Origin: Fimbriimonadales bacterium
GTDB lineage: Bacteria > Armatimonadota > Fimbriimonadia > Fimbriimonadales > ATM1
Assembly: GCA_026129745.1 (NCBI GenBank)
Contig: JAHCHL010000005.1
Location: 62,001-126,000 of the forward strand
Reading direction: 5' to 3'
DNA: 64,000 nt
Part shown: positions 35,831 through 44,301 of the stretch, one piece after another
How positions within the stretch are numbered: position 1 is the stretch's first letter
Layout: each line of letters starts with the position of its first letter
The notes under the pieces: model-generated
Database searches by the model: none
Told to the model about the DNA's origin: nothing
The model's input: the letters and a program-made list of their open reading frames with translations, nothing else
Program-made: the position numbers and the translations under genes

Positions 35831-36319
35831 ATGAAGCACCTCAAAGCACTCCTCCCAGCAATCGCACTCATTTTCGTCATCGCAGGCTGCGAGCAGTCCG
35901 CCGAAACCGAAAAGCTGACCGGGTCAAACAGCAGCGCCTCGAACGAGTCGAAAGACAATGGCACAGCCAAAACAGAAAGCGGCGGTTGGCACACAAACCT
36001 CGACGAAGCGAAGCAGCTCGCCAAATCCCAAAACAAAATGCTCTTCGTCGACTTCACCGCCTCGTGGTGTCCGCCTTGCCAAATGTACATCGAAGAAGTC
36101 TTTCCAACAAACGCGTTCAAAAAGGCCGCGGAAGATTACATCCTGGTCAAAATCGACACCGACGAACAAGGCGAACTCGCAAACAAGTTTGGAGTGAGCG
36201 GGATTCCCGATATCCGCCTCATGGACCCCAACGGAAAGGAAATCGCAAAGGTCGTCGGATTCAAAGGCGCCGATATCATCAAAGACATGGAAGCCGCCAA
36301 AAAGAAAGCCGGTCTCTAA
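35831..36319 (+). CDS. Thioredoxin-fold lipoprotein (DsbD-gamma/Thioredoxin_7 type)
   Basis: The 162-residue protein has a lipobox ending in Cys20 (IAGC), a Ser/Asn/Glu-rich linker to about residue 50, then a thioredoxin fold with the active site WCPPC (Cys80, Cys83) and the cis-proline loop GVSGIPD. It is a membrane-anchored periplasmic disulfide oxidoreductase, likely a reductant for extracytoplasmic proteins. An AGGA site precedes the ATG. It lies 35 nt after lipB. Confidence 0.9.
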   Translation: MKHLKALLPAIALIFVIAGCEQSAETEKLTGSNSSASNESKDNGTAKTESGGWHTNLDEAKQLAKSQNKMLFVDFTASWCPPCQMYIEEVFPTNAFKKAAEDYILVKIDTDEQGELANKFGVSGIPDIRLMDPNGKEIAKVVGFKGADIIKDMEAAKKKAGL

Positions 36320-36341
36320 GCGCCCAGTCGCGACTTCGGCC

Positions 36342-36347
36342 TAAACT
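36342..36347 (+). promoter_or_regulatory. -10-like element TAAACT before rnhB
   Basis: TAAACT ends 10 nt before the ATG of rnhB and lies in the 38-nt gap after the thioredoxin gene. Read-through from upstream is also likely. Confidence 0.3.
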
Positions 36348-36357
36348 GTCCCGTCCT

Positions 36358-36981
36358 ATGGACCGGATGCCGAAGTACGCCGCCCTTCAAGCCCGTCCCA
36401 GCTGGGCAGGAGTCGATGAAGCGGGCAGAGGGCCGCTCGCCGGCCCCGTCGTCGCTGCCGCGGTCCTCCTCCCAGAAAACTTCGACCTCCCAGGGCTGAC
36501 CGACAGCAAACAAATGCTCCGATCCGCCAGAGAAGAGGCCGCAGTGAACATCAAAGTTCGTTGCCATTGGTCGATCATCGTCGCCTCGGTTGAGGAAATC
36601 GACGAAAACAACATCCTCAACGCCACACTGTCGGCCATGAAGCGAGCCGTCGAATCCCTCGACGGCGCACCCGAAGGCGCGCTCATCGATGGCAACCGCC
36701 CCCCCTCCGGCCTGCGAATCCCAGTCGAGTGCGCTGTGAAAGGCGACGCCAAGTTCCTACAAATAGCAGCCGCAAGTGTCCTCGCAAAAACGCACCGCGA
36801 CGCGCTCATGATCGAACTCGCAGCGCAATATCCAATGTACGGATTCGACAGACACTTCGGATACCCGACGCCCGAACACCTCTCCGCACTGAAGAAGTAC
36901 GGACCCTGCCCAGCGCACAGAACCTCGTTTGCGCCAGTCAAAAACATCATCGAACAGCCGTGCCTGGATTTCGTCGGATAG
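36358..36981 (+). CDS. rnhB: Ribonuclease HII
   Basis: The 207-residue protein has the RNase HII motif GVDEAGRGPLAGPV (Asp20, Glu21), LTDSKQM, and a later acidic residue in KGDAKFLQIAAASVLAKTHRD. It cuts RNA in RNA/DNA hybrids and at single ribonucleotides. The ATG at 36358 is chosen because upstream frame runs through the thioredoxin gene. It overlaps the following yraN by 22 nt. A C7 run (36699-36705) encodes Pro-Pro. Confidence 0.95.
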   Translation: MDRMPKYAALQARPSWAGVDEAGRGPLAGPVVAAAVLLPENFDLPGLTDSKQMLRSAREEAAVNIKVRCHWSIIVASVEEIDENNILNATLSAMKRAVESLDGAPEGALIDGNRPPSGLRIPVECAVKGDAKFLQIAAASVLAKTHRDALMIELAAQYPMYGFDRHFGYPTPEHLSALKKYGPCPAHRTSFAPVKNIIEQPCLDFVG

Positions 36982-37313
36982 GTGACGCTGCCGAGCAACG
37001 CGCCGTTGACTTCCTTCTCGAAAACGGCTATTCGATCGTCAAACGAAACTACAAGAAAGGCGATTCGGAAATCGACATCATCGCAATGGACAATGAAGAA
37101 ATCGTGTTCATAGAAGTCCGATCACGCAAGCAAAACGCCTGGGAAACGGCTGAAGAATCGATCACGACCTCAAAGCAAAAGCGACTCTGGAAAACTGCAG
37201 AGCAGTTCCTCGCAGATACCGAAAACATCGATCACCCATGCCGATTCGACGTGATCGCAATCAACGGCGAAAATCTCACACACTACAAGGACGCGTTCCG
37301 GCCGATGCCATAG
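36960..37313 (+). CDS. yraN: YraN/UPF0102 nuclease-like protein
   Basis: The 117-residue protein is of the usual family length. GDAAEQRAVDFLLENGYSI, RNYKKGDSEIDIIA and IVFIEVRSR carry the Asp, Glu-x-Lys/Arg pattern of an Endonuclease-like (restriction-fold) core. The GTG at 36960 gives the full N-terminal helix and overlaps rnhB by 22 nt; rnhB-yraN adjacency is common in bacteria. The stop overlaps the convergent purN by 31 nt. Confidence 0.88.
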   Translation: MPGFRRIGDAAEQRAVDFLLENGYSIVKRNYKKGDSEIDIIAMDNEEIVFIEVRSRKQNAWETAEESITTSKQKRLWKTAEQFLADTENIDHPCRFDVIAINGENLTHYKDAFRPMP

Positions 37314-37885
37314 CGATGTGCGATCCACATCTGAATCGCCTTAACATAGCACTCATGCTCCAATTCCAAAACGCGAGCCGCAAGCGTTTCCGCAGTGTCG
37401 TCCTCTTCGACAGGACACGTCATCTGCAAAAGGATATCCCCCTCATCGTACTCCTCCGTCACATAGTGAACCGTACAGCCGGAAACCTTGTCACCCGCAT
37501 CCAAAACCGCTTGATGCACGCGCAAACCGTACATCCCTTTCCCGCCATGCCGCGGCAAAAGCGCAGGATGAATGTTGAGAATCCTTCCGGGCATCGCACG
37601 AACGACTTCGACCGGCAGCAGCCGAGTCAAACCGGCGAGACAAAGCAAATCGACTCGCTCCAATTCGAGGATGTCAAGCAGCGCTTCTGCATAGTGCGAT
37701 TCGTCCGGAGAGATCACCGCGACCTCTGCGCCCATCTCGCGCGCGATGCTAACCGCGGGAACGTCCTCCCTCGGCGCAATCACAACGCCGCATTCGGCAT
37801 CCAATCGCCCCGATTTGCAAGCCCTCAATATCGCTTGCATGTTCGATCCGCGCCCCTTCGCGCCAACCATGATCGCTAACCTCAT
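37283..37885 (-). CDS. purN: Phosphoribosylglycinamide formyltransferase
   Basis: The 200-residue protein carries out the third step of purine synthesis with 10-formyl-THF. RLAIMVGAKGRGSNMQAIL binds the phosphate, LAGLTRLLP and NIHPALLPRHGGKGMYG hold the active-site Asn and His, and VTEEYDEGDIL the catalytic Asp. The ATG at 37885 overlaps acpS as ATGA. The N-terminal phosphate loop reads GAKGRGSN rather than the common SGxGSN. The unit is Fe-S oxidoreductase, acpS, purN. Confidence 0.93.
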   Translation of the reverse strand: MRLAIMVGAKGRGSNMQAILRACKSGRLDAECGVVIAPREDVPAVSIAREMGAEVAVISPDESHYAEALLDILELERVDLLCLAGLTRLLPVEVVRAMPGRILNIHPALLPRHGGKGMYGLRVHQAVLDAGDKVSGCTVHYVTEEYDEGDILLQMTCPVEEDDTAETLAARVLELEHECYVKAIQMWIAHRYGIGRNASL

Positions 37886-38280
37886 GGCTCCTCCTCCCAA
37901 ATCGCTACGGCGCTCGCAATACCTCGCTCATGCGAAATCGATATGTGAATCTGCGAAGCGACGCGATACCCCGCTTCGATCAATGCAGGAGCGAGAGTCA
38001 TCGTCGGGTCGTTCCGGTCCGGCGTCGCGAATCGCACATAAGGCTTTCCATGAGCATCATTCAATATCTCGATGTCATGCCATCGCAAACGAAGCGTGAC
38101 GGCCTTCGCAACAGCTTCCTTGGCTGCCCAACGCCCCGCTACGAAGGGGGGGGTTATGACCGCAGGTCTCTCATCAGCCGTCAATATCCGATCCACGAAC
38201 CGAGGATTCTCCATCGCCTCCTCAATCCTTCTCACTTCTACGACGTCGATCCCCAAACCCCTAATCACGATTCGCCTCAT
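37882..38280 (-). CDS. acpS: Holo-[acyl-carrier-protein] synthase
   Basis: The 132-residue protein transfers 4'-phosphopantetheine from CoA to acyl carrier protein. The magnesium ligands are in IRGLGIDVVEVRRI (Asp12) and AGRWAAKEAVAKA, and ISISHERGIASAVAI closes the fold. I start at 38280 (MRRIVIRGLG); the upstream frame runs through the Fe-S gene, which overlaps by 20 nt. It contains the only long G run on the plus strand (38146-38153), coding Pro-Pro. Confidence 0.94.
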   Translation of the reverse strand: MRRIVIRGLGIDVVEVRRIEEAMENPRFVDRILTADERPAVITPPFVAGRWAAKEAVAKAVTLRLRWHDIEILNDAHGKPYVRFATPDRNDPTMTLAPALIEAGYRVASQIHISISHERGIASAVAIWEEEP

Positions 38281-40279
38281 AGAGAATCTCAGCGACATCC
38301 TTGAACTGCGGTGAATCGTCCGGCGCGACTTTCTGCATGCTCGCTTCCAGCATAATCCGACAAAACGGACAGCCCAAAGCGATTGTCTCTGCGCCGGTGT
38401 CCAAAAGCTGCTTCGCCCTTCGCTCTCCCGGTCGCTGATTCGCTTCTTCCTCCATCCACATCCGCGCCCCCCCGGCGCCGCAACAAAGCGTTTTCCGTCC
38501 GTGTGCGATCGGCTCCGCAAGCACGTTACTCTCCTCCATCGGTTCGTTCAAGTATTTTCCAATCGGAGTCTCATAAGCGTTCTGATCCGATGCGACTCCA
38601 AGCGCGATCCTCGGCGCATCCGATTCATGGTTGATGCGAGCCAAATAACAGGGATCGTGAATCGTAACCGAACCGTCCGCAAACGTGGGAGACTTCAGCT
38701 TGCCCTCGCTCACGAGCCTGGCAAGAAACTGCGTGTGATGCAATACATCGTAAAGGCCTTCGAACTGCGGATACTCGTTCTTGATCGTGTTGAAGCAATG
38801 GGGGCACGCCGTCAAGATCGTCTTCACGCCATAGGCTTCGAAAGTCGCGATGTTCGATGCAGCCATTTCTTGAAACAAGAACTCGTCGCCGGCCCGCCTC
38901 GCCGGATCACCGGTGCAAACCTCCTCGCGGCCTAATGATGCGAACCGCACGCCCGCCTTGTGCAGCATCGCAGCCAAACTGCGATACGTCCTGATCGCAT
39001 TCGGATCCGTCCCCCCCGCGCATCCGACCCAAAGCAATACGTCGAACGACTCTCCACGAGAAATCAAATCGCGTGCGAGCGGAATGTTGTGGCCCTCCAT
39101 CCACTTCTCGCGTTCATCCTTCGATTGACCCCACGCGCTGTGTGTCGACTGCACTTGCCGCAGCATTGTCGCCGCAGTGCCCGCAAGCTTTCCTTCAGTA
39201 ACCAATCCGCGCCGCGCGTCCACAATCAAATCGACATGGCGAATCAACACCGGGCAAGACTCGACGCACGCATTGCAAGTCGTGCAAGCCCAAAGCGCGT
39301 CCTCGCTCACAGCCTCCGCAACCGTTCTGCCGTCCGTCATCGATGTCCGAATGTTCTGAACGACATGCTTCGGATTCAAACTCTTGCCGACGTTCCATGC
39401 GGGACAAACGTCCGTGCATCGTCCGCACTCCATGCATGCGTCGAGCGACATCAAATGCCAACGCGAGTAATCGCGGTGATCCGTAACGCCGATCTTTCCG
39501 GTCTGTTCGACTTCCTCCATCGAAATCGGACGCAACGCTCCCATCCTTTCATCCGGATTGCGACCCGCCGCAGAAAAAATGGCATAAGCGATGTGTCGCA
39601 GTCGCAATCGCGGCGTCATCACGATGAAGGCCATCACGAGCGCAGAGTGAATCCACCAAATCCACACATAAGTGTTGGGCGAGATGGGGCCGATCATGCC
39701 CGAAAGCCAATGCCCAATCGGAGCAGATGTGTCGAACCACTTCGGGTTTGCGCTCATTCGCGCCGCTTCCACGAAATACCCTGTCAATGCAACAACGAGT
39801 AGCAGCGCGATGGCAGCGATGTCGCCAGGATCGTTCGTAACGGAAGGCGGCTTGAAAAAGAGCCTTCGACCAAGCGCCCAAACTAAACCGATGACCAGCA
39901 ATAGTCCTAACCAATCGAACGTAAACTCGTAGATTAAGTAGTAAGTGCCTTGATGAAATTTCCACGGCGAATACGTGTTGATCGCGAGAAGCGTCGTGGC
40001 GACGAACAGCGCGAGAAATCCATAAAAGATCATCAAGTGCATCGGCGCGCCGCTGCGTGGACGCGAACTCTTAACCTTCTTCTGCGCGAGAACGTAGCGA
40101 ATGACGCCGCCAATGTAATCCGGCTTCCAATCGATCGGCTTGCCCTGACGCCAAAGCTTGAAGCGAATCAGAATCTGATACGCGAATACCGCCATGCTGG
40201 CGAAAATCAAGACGTAGAAAAGCGCCTTTTGCCAGTCTGGAAGAAATAGAAACTCCTCCCGAGTCGGTATCTCTTGCAT
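38261..40279 (-). CDS. Membrane-bound HdrD/GlpC-type Fe-S oxidoreductase
   Basis: The 672-residue fusion has about five to six N-terminal helices of the NarI-gamma type, then two 4Fe-4S clusters (CMECGRCTDVCP and CTTCNACVESCP), then two CCG domains (VGCAGG with CPHCF; HDPCYLAR with CCGAGG and CPFC). Such proteins pass electrons between quinones and thiol, disulfide or flavoprotein partners; here the partner is unknown. TAGAAT ends 9 nt before the ATG. G-runs on the coding strand lie at plus 38467-38473 and 39011-39017. Confidence 0.9.
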   Translation of the reverse strand: MQEIPTREEFLFLPDWQKALFYVLIFASMAVFAYQILIRFKLWRQGKPIDWKPDYIGGVIRYVLAQKKVKSSRPRSGAPMHLMIFYGFLALFVATTLLAINTYSPWKFHQGTYYLIYEFTFDWLGLLLVIGLVWALGRRLFFKPPSVTNDPGDIAAIALLLVVALTGYFVEAARMSANPKWFDTSAPIGHWLSGMIGPISPNTYVWIWWIHSALVMAFIVMTPRLRLRHIAYAIFSAAGRNPDERMGALRPISMEEVEQTGKIGVTDHRDYSRWHLMSLDACMECGRCTDVCPAWNVGKSLNPKHVVQNIRTSMTDGRTVAEAVSEDALWACTTCNACVESCPVLIRHVDLIVDARRGLVTEGKLAGTAATMLRQVQSTHSAWGQSKDEREKWMEGHNIPLARDLISRGESFDVLLWVGCAGGTDPNAIRTYRSLAAMLHKAGVRFASLGREEVCTGDPARRAGDEFLFQEMAASNIATFEAYGVKTILTACPHCFNTIKNEYPQFEGLYDVLHHTQFLARLVSEGKLKSPTFADGSVTIHDPCYLARINHESDAPRIALGVASDQNAYETPIGKYLNEPMEESNVLAEPIAHGRKTLCCGAGGARMWMEEEANQRPGERRAKQLLDTGAETIALGCPFCRIMLEASMQKVAPDDSPQFKDVAEILYEANRD

Positions 40280-40288
40280 CGAACCGGG

Positions 40289-40294
40289 ATTCTA
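40289..40294 (-). promoter_or_regulatory. -10 element TAGAAT, leaderless-type, for the Fe-S oxidoreductase
   Basis: Read on the minus strand, TAGAAT ends 9 nt before the ATG at 40279. TCGACA lies 19 nt upstream as a fair -35. Confidence 0.55.
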
Positions 40295-40372
40295 CGCCCT
40301 TTCCGTGGAATCCTGTCGATGGGGATCCGGCAGCGCTGACCCAGCGTTGAATACAATGAGAAGCCAGAGAAG

Positions 40373-40717
40373 ATGGTCGAATTTCCCGTTTCGCTGACCG
40401 AGAAGGCGATCGAAAGAGTCCGCAAGCTGATCGAAAAGGACGGCGGCGGTAAGTTCTTGCGCCTCGGAGTCAAGGGCGGAGGCTGCTCCGGACTCGAATA
40501 CGTCCTGCGGCTCGACGAAGCGCAGCGCGATGGCGACCTACGAGCCGAATTCGATGGTGTGCAAGTCGCGATCGACCCCAAATCCGCAGAGTTTCTGAAA
40601 GGCGCGACGCTTGACTTCACAGGCGAACTCATCGGCGGAGGGTTCAAGTTCGAAAACCCCAACGCCGCACGTGGCTGCGGCTGCGGAACCAGCTTCACGC
40701 CGAAAGAAGTCGCCTAA
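40373..40717 (+). CDS. IscA/ErpA-type iron-sulfur carrier
   Basis: The 114-residue A-type carrier has the three invariant cysteines, Cys38 in GGGCSGLEY and Cys102 and Cys104 in GCGCGTSF. It delivers Fe-S clusters to apoproteins, possibly including the divergent Fe-S oxidoreductase. TACAAT (40352-40357) is 15 nt before the ATG with an AGAGAAG-type purine stretch between. It converges on the secreted HExxH gene with a 4-nt overlap. Confidence 0.93.
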   Translation: MVEFPVSLTEKAIERVRKLIEKDGGGKFLRLGVKGGGCSGLEYVLRLDEAQRDGDLRAEFDGVQVAIDPKSAEFLKGATLDFTGELIGGGFKFENPNAARGCGCGTSFTPKEVA

Positions 40718-41721
40718 TCAGGCTTCCGAACTTCCAACTTACCGGCGCCCGGCCTAACCTTCGCCCACGCGCCCTTACGCCCGACGACCGACCCGCCCCC
40801 AACCTTCCAACCTGCAACCGGAAGCCAAATCTCTTTCCCACGAAATCGCTCTGGGACATAAACCTCCCAATCCCCCAACTCATCGACAGCGAACAGCAGC
40901 CCCTTCAACAGGTCCGAAGCCCTTGGCCCGCCAACAAGCTTCATCCCCCTGCCCAACGCCCCAGGAAACGCCTCCCAAAAATAGAGGTGAAGGCCAATGA
41001 ATGCGTCCAGCGCACGCTGACCCTTTGATGCGAGGGCGGCTTCGTCGGGACCGTTAAGCCAAACCGCGTCCGCCAACGGTTTCGCGTGGCGCGCGACCCA
41101 GCTGCTCAAGTCCGCACCCATCGTGTCTTCAGTCGTAAGCTGCCCGCGCGAAACCGAATCCGCAAGCCAAAACAGAAACAGCTTCTCGCCCAGATATCCG
41201 TTCCCAAACTCTTCGGGAGACTCGAATCCCCTCGTATTCGGCAGAATCGCATGGCCGTACTCGTGAGCGATTTCCCGCGCTCGCTCGACAGGATCTTTGA
41301 ACGAATCCAAGTGATAGATGTAGATGCCGTTCGTCGCCCTTCCGTTCGGATAATGGAACGTCCCTTGTTCTCCGCCCGCGTCCCCTCCGTCGCAAAGAAA
41401 CACCTCGACCAAACTGTAATACATGAGCGGATGGTCGAACCGAATCCGAACTTTCGACATCTCCCACATTCGCAGCAGCATTCTCGTCGCAGACTTCGCG
41501 ATGGGAGCGGCCTTCTGGCTCTGCGCGTAGACCCGAAACCGCAGCTCAGGCTCGCCGCCAAGTCCAGCCCATCCCTCGAAAGCGAACGGAAACTCCCAAC
41601 CGTACTTCGGGCATTGGGCGACGGCCGGCGGCCCTTCCCGAACCTCCAACCGCGCACCGGCAGGCGAGGGCGGCAACACTTCCGCTGAGACCTGTGCCAA
41701 AAGGACGCCCGCGATAAGCAT
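40714..41721 (-). CDS. Secreted HExxH protein, putative metallopeptidase
   Basis: The 335-residue protein has a short hydrophobic N-terminus (MLIAGVLLAQVSAEV) that reads as a signal peptide. REIAHEYGHAILP contains HExxH, and GNGYLGEKLFLFWLADS about 30 residues later could supply a glutamate as third zinc ligand. The flanking region has family-like order (SKVRIRFDHPLMYYSLVEVFLCDGG, TNGIYIYHLDS). I do not recognise a named family. TATACT ends 6 nt before the ATG. Confidence 0.6.
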   Translation of the reverse strand: MLIAGVLLAQVSAEVLPPSPAGARLEVREGPPAVAQCPKYGWEFPFAFEGWAGLGGEPELRFRVYAQSQKAAPIAKSATRMLLRMWEMSKVRIRFDHPLMYYSLVEVFLCDGGDAGGEQGTFHYPNGRATNGIYIYHLDSFKDPVERAREIAHEYGHAILPNTRGFESPEEFGNGYLGEKLFLFWLADSVSRGQLTTEDTMGADLSSWVARHAKPLADAVWLNGPDEAALASKGQRALDAFIGLHLYFWEAFPGALGRGMKLVGGPRASDLLKGLLFAVDELGDWEVYVPERFRGKEIWLPVAGWKVGGGSVVGRKGAWAKVRPGAGKLEVRKPD

Positions 41722-41727
41722 ACGGGA

Positions 41728-41733
41728 AGTATA
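41728..41733 (-). promoter_or_regulatory. -10 element TATACT, leaderless-type, for the HExxH gene
   Basis: Read on the minus strand, TATACT ends 6 nt before the ATG at 41721. The divergent atpZ -10 box starts 14 nt away. Confidence 0.5.
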
Positions 41734-41746
41734 CGGTCACCTTCGG

Positions 41747-41752
41747 TAGACT
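41747..41752 (+). promoter_or_regulatory. -10 element TAGACT, leaderless-type, for the atp operon
   Basis: TAGACT ends 9 nt before the ATG at 41762. It would start the whole ATP synthase transcript. Confidence 0.4.
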
Positions 41753-41761
41753 GTGGCCAGG

Positions 41762-42145
41762 ATGAGCGACGAACGTCTCCCCGAAGACAGCCTGCGAGAA
41801 GAAGTCGACAAGCGCAAGCTCGACGCAGAACTGTCTGACGAGATGCTCTCTGAAATCGATTCGATTGCAGAACGCGCCAAGAATGCGAGGTCTCGTCACG
41901 ATTCAATTCAAACCAAGCAATCCAAAGGTGCATTTGGAGACCGAAAGTCTTCCCGAAGCCTCGGTGTAGGACTGACCATCGCATACGTTATTGTTCTAAT
42001 GCCGGTCGGCGGCTATTTCATCGGAAGGCTGATCGACAATCAAACGGGTGGCAATGCCTGGAGCAGTTGGCTGACGATCATCTGCGCGACGCTCGGCGTC
42101 GCATTCGCCATCGCGATCCTGTCCAAGCATCAAAACAAGCTGTGA
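41762..42145 (+). CDS. AtpZ-like (AtpI-family) ATP synthase accessory membrane protein
   Basis: The 127-residue protein has an acidic-basic helical N-terminus to about residue 60, then two membrane helices (GVGLTIAYVIVLMPVGGYFIGRLID and WLTIICATLGVAFAIAILSKH), the AtpZ/F0F1-ATPase_gene1 arrangement. AtpZ with AtpI is linked to magnesium uptake or c-ring assembly. It is the first atp gene and overlaps the next by GTGA. Confidence 0.8.
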   Translation: MSDERLPEDSLREEVDKRKLDAELSDEMLSEIDSIAERAKNARSRHDSIQTKQSKGAFGDRKSSRSLGVGLTIAYVIVLMPVGGYFIGRLIDNQTGGNAWSSWLTIICATLGVAFAIAILSKHQNKL

Positions 42146-42507
42146 ATGCTGGCAAGAGAGGGTTCGCAACGGCCCTCGCGGTCATATTCGTTGGATCTCT
42201 CGTCGCAGCTTGGATGACGAGTGGCGACCTCGGCCTGATTTCGCTTGCACTCGGCCTGATCGCAGGCGGTTTCAGTCTCGTAGCGACGATCATGCTCATG
42301 AACCTGATGAAACAGGGTTCGACGAACGCAGCCGCGTCGAAATCCGGCGGAATCTTGGCAGTCGGAATGTTCCTTCTGAAAGTCCCGATCCTCATCTGGC
42401 TCATCCTCCAAATGTATGAACTTGGAGACCCCGCGCCAACTCTGTTCATGCTGGGATTTACGATGGTATACTGCGCCCTGGTCGGCTGGGCTTTAACCGC
42501 GCGTTAG
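42142..42507 (+). CDS. atpI: AtpI-like ATP synthase subunit I
   Basis: The 121-residue protein has four membrane helices (FATALAVIFVGSLVAAWM; LISLALGLIAGGFSLVATIMLM; ILAVGMFLLKVPILIWLIL; LFMLGFTMVYCALVGWAL). This matches subunit I, which helps build the c-ring. The GTG start at 42142 overlaps the atpZ stop; a longer frame starts inside atpZ. Sequence identity in this family is weak, so position is the main evidence. Confidence 0.75.
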   Translation: MNAGKRGFATALAVIFVGSLVAAWMTSGDLGLISLALGLIAGGFSLVATIMLMNLMKQGSTNAAASKSGGILAVGMFLLKVPILIWLILQMYELGDPAPTLFMLGFTMVYCALVGWALTAR

Positions 42508-42526
42508 GCCCCCGTTTTGCTGTTGT

Positions 42527-43336
42527 ATGGAATCGTATTCGACCTTTTCCGGGACAATCTTTGCCGCCGCAGGAGAGAAAGGACATGGAATGTCCTTTTG
42601 GGGCCTTGCTTTCTATGTAGTCCTTGTGCTGGCAGTAATCCTCGGGACAATGGCATACGCCAAAACCGGACTGAGCGATCGAGTCTTCAAAAACCCACTC
42701 ACTCGCCTTTACGAACACGTTTACATCTTCGTCAAAAATCTTTGCGTTTCCATCATCGGACCACACGGCGAAAGATTCGTCCCCATGATGTTTACGTTCT
42801 GGATCGTTATCTTCGTCGGAAACATTACGGCACTGCTTTTCCCAACTTCGCCAACTGCCGACCTTAGCTTCAACCTCGGCATGGCGCTGATCGCAGTCGG
42901 TTATGTCCAATACGCGGGAATCGTCTCGCAATACGAACACCTTAGACACGAAGGCGTCAGTGCAGCCGCAGCGATTCCAAAAGCGATCTTCAGGCACCTC
43001 ATGCACTTCACAGGGCCGAGGCTGCCTTTGGTGCTCATTCCAATTTCTGGACTGATCTTCGTCGTCGAACTCATCTCGGAAGTGATGAAAAACGTGTCGC
43101 TCAGTTTGCGACTCTACGGAAACATCGACGGCGGCCACCAAGCCGCCGACGCGATGAACAAACTGCTTTACGACTACTACATCCCCGTCGGCGCATTCCT
43201 GATGCCGATCAAACTCCTAACCTGCATCGTCCAAGCGCTCATCTTCTGCTTGCTCACTTGCGTCTACATCTCGCTCGTTACCCATCATGAAGAAGAGTCG
43301 CACGACACGAAGGAGGCGCACGCCGCCGCACACTGA
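42527..43336 (+). CDS. atpB: F0F1 ATP synthase subunit a
   Basis: The 269-residue membrane protein has about six helices. The essential arginine lies in NVSLSLRLYGNI of the horizontal helix pair, and FWIVIFVGNITALLFP is typical. It forms the proton half-channels against the c-ring. The C-terminal tail is His/Glu-rich (EEESHDTKEAHAAAH). Confidence 0.95.
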   Translation: MESYSTFSGTIFAAAGEKGHGMSFWGLAFYVVLVLAVILGTMAYAKTGLSDRVFKNPLTRLYEHVYIFVKNLCVSIIGPHGERFVPMMFTFWIVIFVGNITALLFPTSPTADLSFNLGMALIAVGYVQYAGIVSQYEHLRHEGVSAAAAIPKAIFRHLMHFTGPRLPLVLIPISGLIFVVELISEVMKNVSLSLRLYGNIDGGHQAADAMNKLLYDYYIPVGAFLMPIKLLTCIVQALIFCLLTCVYISLVTHHEEESHDTKEAHAAAH

Positions 43337-43391
43337 AAACGAATTCCCGGTTTGCTATCGAATCGGAATAACATCCTATGGAGGACACTGA

Positions 43392-43604
<213 letters not shown>

Positions 43605-43626
43605 AGCCGACTATGCTCCGCCCATG

Positions 43627-43642
43627 TCGCGAAACTTCGCGA
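43627..43642 (+). promoter_or_regulatory. Hairpin between atpE and atpF
   Basis: TCGCGAA (43627-43633) and TTCGCGA (43636-43642) are perfect inverted repeats around two bases. No T-run follows, so it is more likely an RNA-processing or stabilising element that raises atpE over atpF than a terminator. Confidence 0.45.
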
Positions 43643-43676
43643 TGACTTTGGGCTGCGAATCTGCAAGCGAGAACAA

Positions 43677-44300
43677 ATGGAAAATCAAAAAAACCAAGGC
43701 TCGGCTGGAAAGGCGTTAGTCTTCTTTGTCATCGGCGTCGCGCTGATGGTCGGAGGTATGTACGTCTCCAAAAACGTCGACATCCCCTTCCAGCACACTC
43801 TCGCCGAACAAGGCATTCCGCTCGACCTCGGCAAAACGATCGCAACGATCGGAGTCTTCTTGATCCTCTTCAAGCTGCTCGAGTTCTTCTATCTCAAACC
43901 GCTCACAGAAGCAATTGATTCTCGAAACAACGCACTGCAAGCGACATTCGACGAAGCCGAAGAACTCAAAGCCCGAATGACAGAGCTCAAAACCGCATAC
44001 GAAGATAAGCTCGCCAAGTCGGAAGCCGAAGCGCGAGAGGAAATCCAAAAAGCGCTCGCAGATGCGCAGCAAATGAAAAACCAAATCATCGCTGAAGCGC
44101 GAACACAAGCGGACGAAATCAGACGAAAAGCAGACGAAGACATCGAACGCGAAAAAGCGAAAGCGCTCGTCGAAATGAGAACGCAAGTCGTCGAAATGAC
44201 GCTAACGGCTACCGAAAAACTGATCGGCGAAAGCATGGACCAAGAGCGTCAAAGACAGCTCGTCGAAAAATTCATCGACACCGTCGAGGTCGGCAAATAG
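43677..44300 (+). CDS. atpF: F0F1 ATP synthase subunit b
   Basis: The 207-residue protein has a hydrophobic segment at about residues 13-30, a second at 52-70 (TIATIGVFLILFKLLEFFYLKP) and a long charged coiled coil to the C-terminus. The second segment is the normal b-subunit anchor; the first is extra, so the protein is longer than usual (about 160). It is the peripheral stalk. Only one b gene is present. Confidence 0.92.
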   Translation: MENQKNQGSAGKALVFFVIGVALMVGGMYVSKNVDIPFQHTLAEQGIPLDLGKTIATIGVFLILFKLLEFFYLKPLTEAIDSRNNALQATFDEAEELKARMTELKTAYEDKLAKSEAEAREEIQKALADAQQMKNQIIAEARTQADEIRRKADEDIEREKAKALVEMRTQVVEMTLTATEKLIGESMDQERQRQLVEKFIDTVEVGK

Positions 44301-44301
44301 A

